From the NCBI RefSeq assembly GCF_003846185.1, contig NZ_ML123034.1, positions 601,190 to 665,189 of the forward strand: 64,000 bases of DNA. Reading direction: 5' to 3'. The translations under genes were made by a program, and so were the position numbers. Of the stretch, positions 62,859 to 64,000 are shown piece by piece. This DNA is from Streptomyces sp. ADI96-02 (GTDB lineage: Bacteria; Actinomycetota; Actinomycetes; Streptomycetales; Streptomycetaceae). The notes beneath the pieces were generated by a model. It had not been told where the DNA came from. It saw nothing but the letters and a program-made list of their open reading frames with translations, and made no database searches. The number at the start of each line of letters is the position of its first letter. The first letter of the stretch is position 1.

Positions 62859-62897
62859 TTCGTATCAAGAGTCGAACCGTCACCCGTCCGAGTTCCC
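62859..62897 (-). promoter_or_regulatory. Bipartite promoter-like element, copy A (biosynthetic operon)
   Basis: On the minus strand: GGGAACT, 16 bases, CGACTCTTGATACGAA, identical in both blocks and spacing to the copy at 52681-52719. It ends 97 bases before the GTG of the first operon gene. The spacer and flanks differ between copies, so the blocks themselves are what is kept. Resembles an ECF-sigma promoter. Confidence 0.72.
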
Positions 62898-63011
62898 GCC
62901 ATGGCCGGAGAAATCCGACCTGTGCGGCTGGCCCGGGGCAGGCCGTCGTCTCCGGGTGCGCCACGGCACGGGGAGGGCGCCGCCGCCACGGTGAGGGTCG
63001 CGGCGAGGGCT

Positions 63012-63548
63012 TCAGGGGGCGCTGCCGCTGCCCAGAGTGACCGGCCTGACGACGGCGTCTACGGTGACGCGGCCGGTCCGTTCGAAGTCGAGAGTGAACG
63101 CGATCCGGTCGCCGGGCCGCCACGTCTCGCCTGCGGGCAGGGTCACGGCCGTTCCGTACGGGGACATGACGACCTCCCCGTACGCCGGAACACCGACGGC
63201 CCCTCTTCGTTCGCGGTAGGCGCCGGATCGCGTGTTCATACGGTGGACGGTCAGTTCGATATCGGACACCACGGAGCGGGAACTGACCGAACGGAGCCGG
63301 TCCGGTGCTCCGCCGGTGTTGACGATCCGGAAGTAGGCGTTGGTCTTGCGCCCGGGAATCACCGGAAGGAGCACCCGGGACTCCCGCACCTCGATTCTCG
63401 CCGGGCTGCCCGCGTATCCGGCGGCCGTCCACACGGCGAGGCCGCCGAGGGCGACGACGGAGGCGACCGCGGCGACCGCTCCGGTGCCGAGCGCTTCCCG
63501 TGTACGTCGGAGGCGGCGGAGTCCGGGCCGCCGGTAGGTGTTCTTCAT
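63012..63548 (-). CDS. PCu(A)C-like copper chaperone, membrane-anchored
   Basis: A 178-residue protein with one N-terminal membrane segment (about residues 20-46) and an outside domain of the PCu(A)C (DUF461) type. Seen: NAYFRIVNTGGAPDRLRSVSS, HRM near residue 103, VVMSPYG and a GDRIAFTLDFERTGRVTVDAVV C-terminus. The His-x-Met and later Met fit part of the copper-binding set, though the canonical final HxM is not obvious. It follows the metal P-type ATPase by 82 bases on the same strand. Likely handles copper outside the membrane. Confidence 0.78.
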   Translation of the reverse strand: MKNTYRRPGLRRLRRTREALGTGAVAAVASVVALGGLAVWTAAGYAGSPARIEVRESRVLLPVIPGRKTNAYFRIVNTGGAPDRLRSVSSRSVVSDIELTVHRMNTRSGAYRERRGAVGVPAYGEVVMSPYGTAVTLPAGETWRPGDRIAFTLDFERTGRVTVDAVVRPVTLGSGSAP

Positions 63549-63630
63549 GAGCGCAGGCTCCACTGAGACGAGGGAGAGGGAACGGCGGTTGCGGCGGCGG
63601 CCGTCGTGGCCGCCGCACCGGGCGGACGCG

Positions 63631-64000
63631 TCACCGGACGCCCCGCGCCGCGGAGCCGGCCCGGGGCTGCCGCGCCGGCGACGGCCGCCAGGTGCGCAGC
63701 CGCAGGCTGTTGGCGACGACGAGCACCGAGCTGAGGGACATGGCGACGGCGGCGACCATGGGGTTGAGCAGGCCGACCATGGCGAGCGGCATGGTCACGG
63801 CGTTGTAGCCGAAGGCCCACACGAGGTTGACGCGGATGGTGCCCAGGGTGTGGCGGGCCAGCCGCACCGCGTCCGCCAGGGCCTCGATGTCGCTGCGTAC
63901 GAGGGTGACGTCGGCGGCCCCGATCGCCGCATCGGTCCCGGTGCCCATCGCGATGCCCAGGTCCGCGCCCGCGAGTGCGGCGGCGTCGTTGACACCGTCG
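63631..64000 (-). CDS. Heavy-metal (copper-type) P-type ATPase, 3' end only
   Basis: Only the last 123 codons are in the window; the gene runs past the right edge. Seen: DGVNDAAALAGADLGIAMG, the hinge motif of P-type ATPases, then ADVTLVRSDIEALADAVRLAR and the final two membrane segments with FGYNAVTMPLAMVGLLNPMVAAVAMSLSSVLVVANSLRL. The NSLRL ending is typical of P1B copper exporters. Its copper preference is inferred from that ending and from the neighbouring PCu(A)C gene. Confidence 0.93.
   Translation of the reverse strand, partial: DGVNDAAALAGADLGIAMGTGTDAAIGAADVTLVRSDIEALADAVRLARHTLGTIRVNLVWAFGYNAVTMPLAMVGLLNPMVAAVAMSLSSVLVVANSLRLRTWRPSPARQPRAGSAARGVR

Noticed and set aside
52681..62897. 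The 16-base direct repeat flanking the isonitrile operon as attachment sites of an inserted element
   Set aside because: A second shared block at constant spacing and the position before start codons fit promoters better; no integrase is seen.

Overview
The window reads as a high-GC actinomycete chromosome, most likely Streptomyces. Third codon positions are almost all G or C, genes are packed into ATGA/GTGA-coupled operons, and the content is typical of that genus: a type I-E CRISPR-Cas locus, an acyltransferase-less (trans-AT) polyketide synthase, a large SARP-type activator and an isonitrile lipopeptide operon. No tRNA, rRNA, insertion sequence or transposase was seen.

Positions 1-10897 hold a complete type I-E CRISPR-Cas locus. 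An array cut by the left edge (at least 12 repeats) has its crRNA strand on the minus strand. It is followed by cas3, casA, casB, casC, casD, casE, cas1 and cas2 on the plus strand, then a second array of 8 repeats on the plus strand.

Positions 10982-49049 look like one secondary-metabolite cluster. Its core is a minus-strand run: discrete acyltransferase, free acyl carrier protein, asparagine-synthase-like amidotransferase, and a 6772-residue five-module trans-AT PKS (KS-DH-KR-ACP / KS-B-ACP / KS-KR-ACP / KS-ACP / KS-DH-KR-MT-ACP-TE). This is the known signature of glutarimide polyketides (cycloheximide, actiphenol, streptimidone, iso-migrastatin). Around it lie a LysR regulator, an odd condensation-domain protein, an Old Yellow Enzyme, an SDR, a cytochrome P450, a carboxylic acid reductase and a SnoaL/NTF2-like protein; a 1118-residue SARP/ATPase regulator is divergent from the core operon. 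Following the modules carbon by carbon gives a chain that, once reduced to an aldehyde and closed by aldol condensation, has the cycloheximide/actiphenol skeleton except for one ring methyl.

Positions 49180-64000 hold a second system, all on the minus strand. A homologue set of the isonitrile lipopeptide genes (ScoE, ScoD, ScoC, ScoB, ScoA order) is preceded by an Asp/Asn beta-hydroxylase-type protein and an MFS exporter, and followed by a binding protein, permease and ATPase of the siderophore-uptake type. Just upstream are a PCu(A)C-like copper chaperone and the 3' end of a heavy-metal P-type ATPase. The whole fits a copper-chelating (chalkophore) make, export, recapture and handling locus. 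Two copies of a bipartite element (GGGAACT, 16 bases, CGACTCTTGATACGAA), one before the biosynthetic operon and one before the uptake genes, look like shared promoters.
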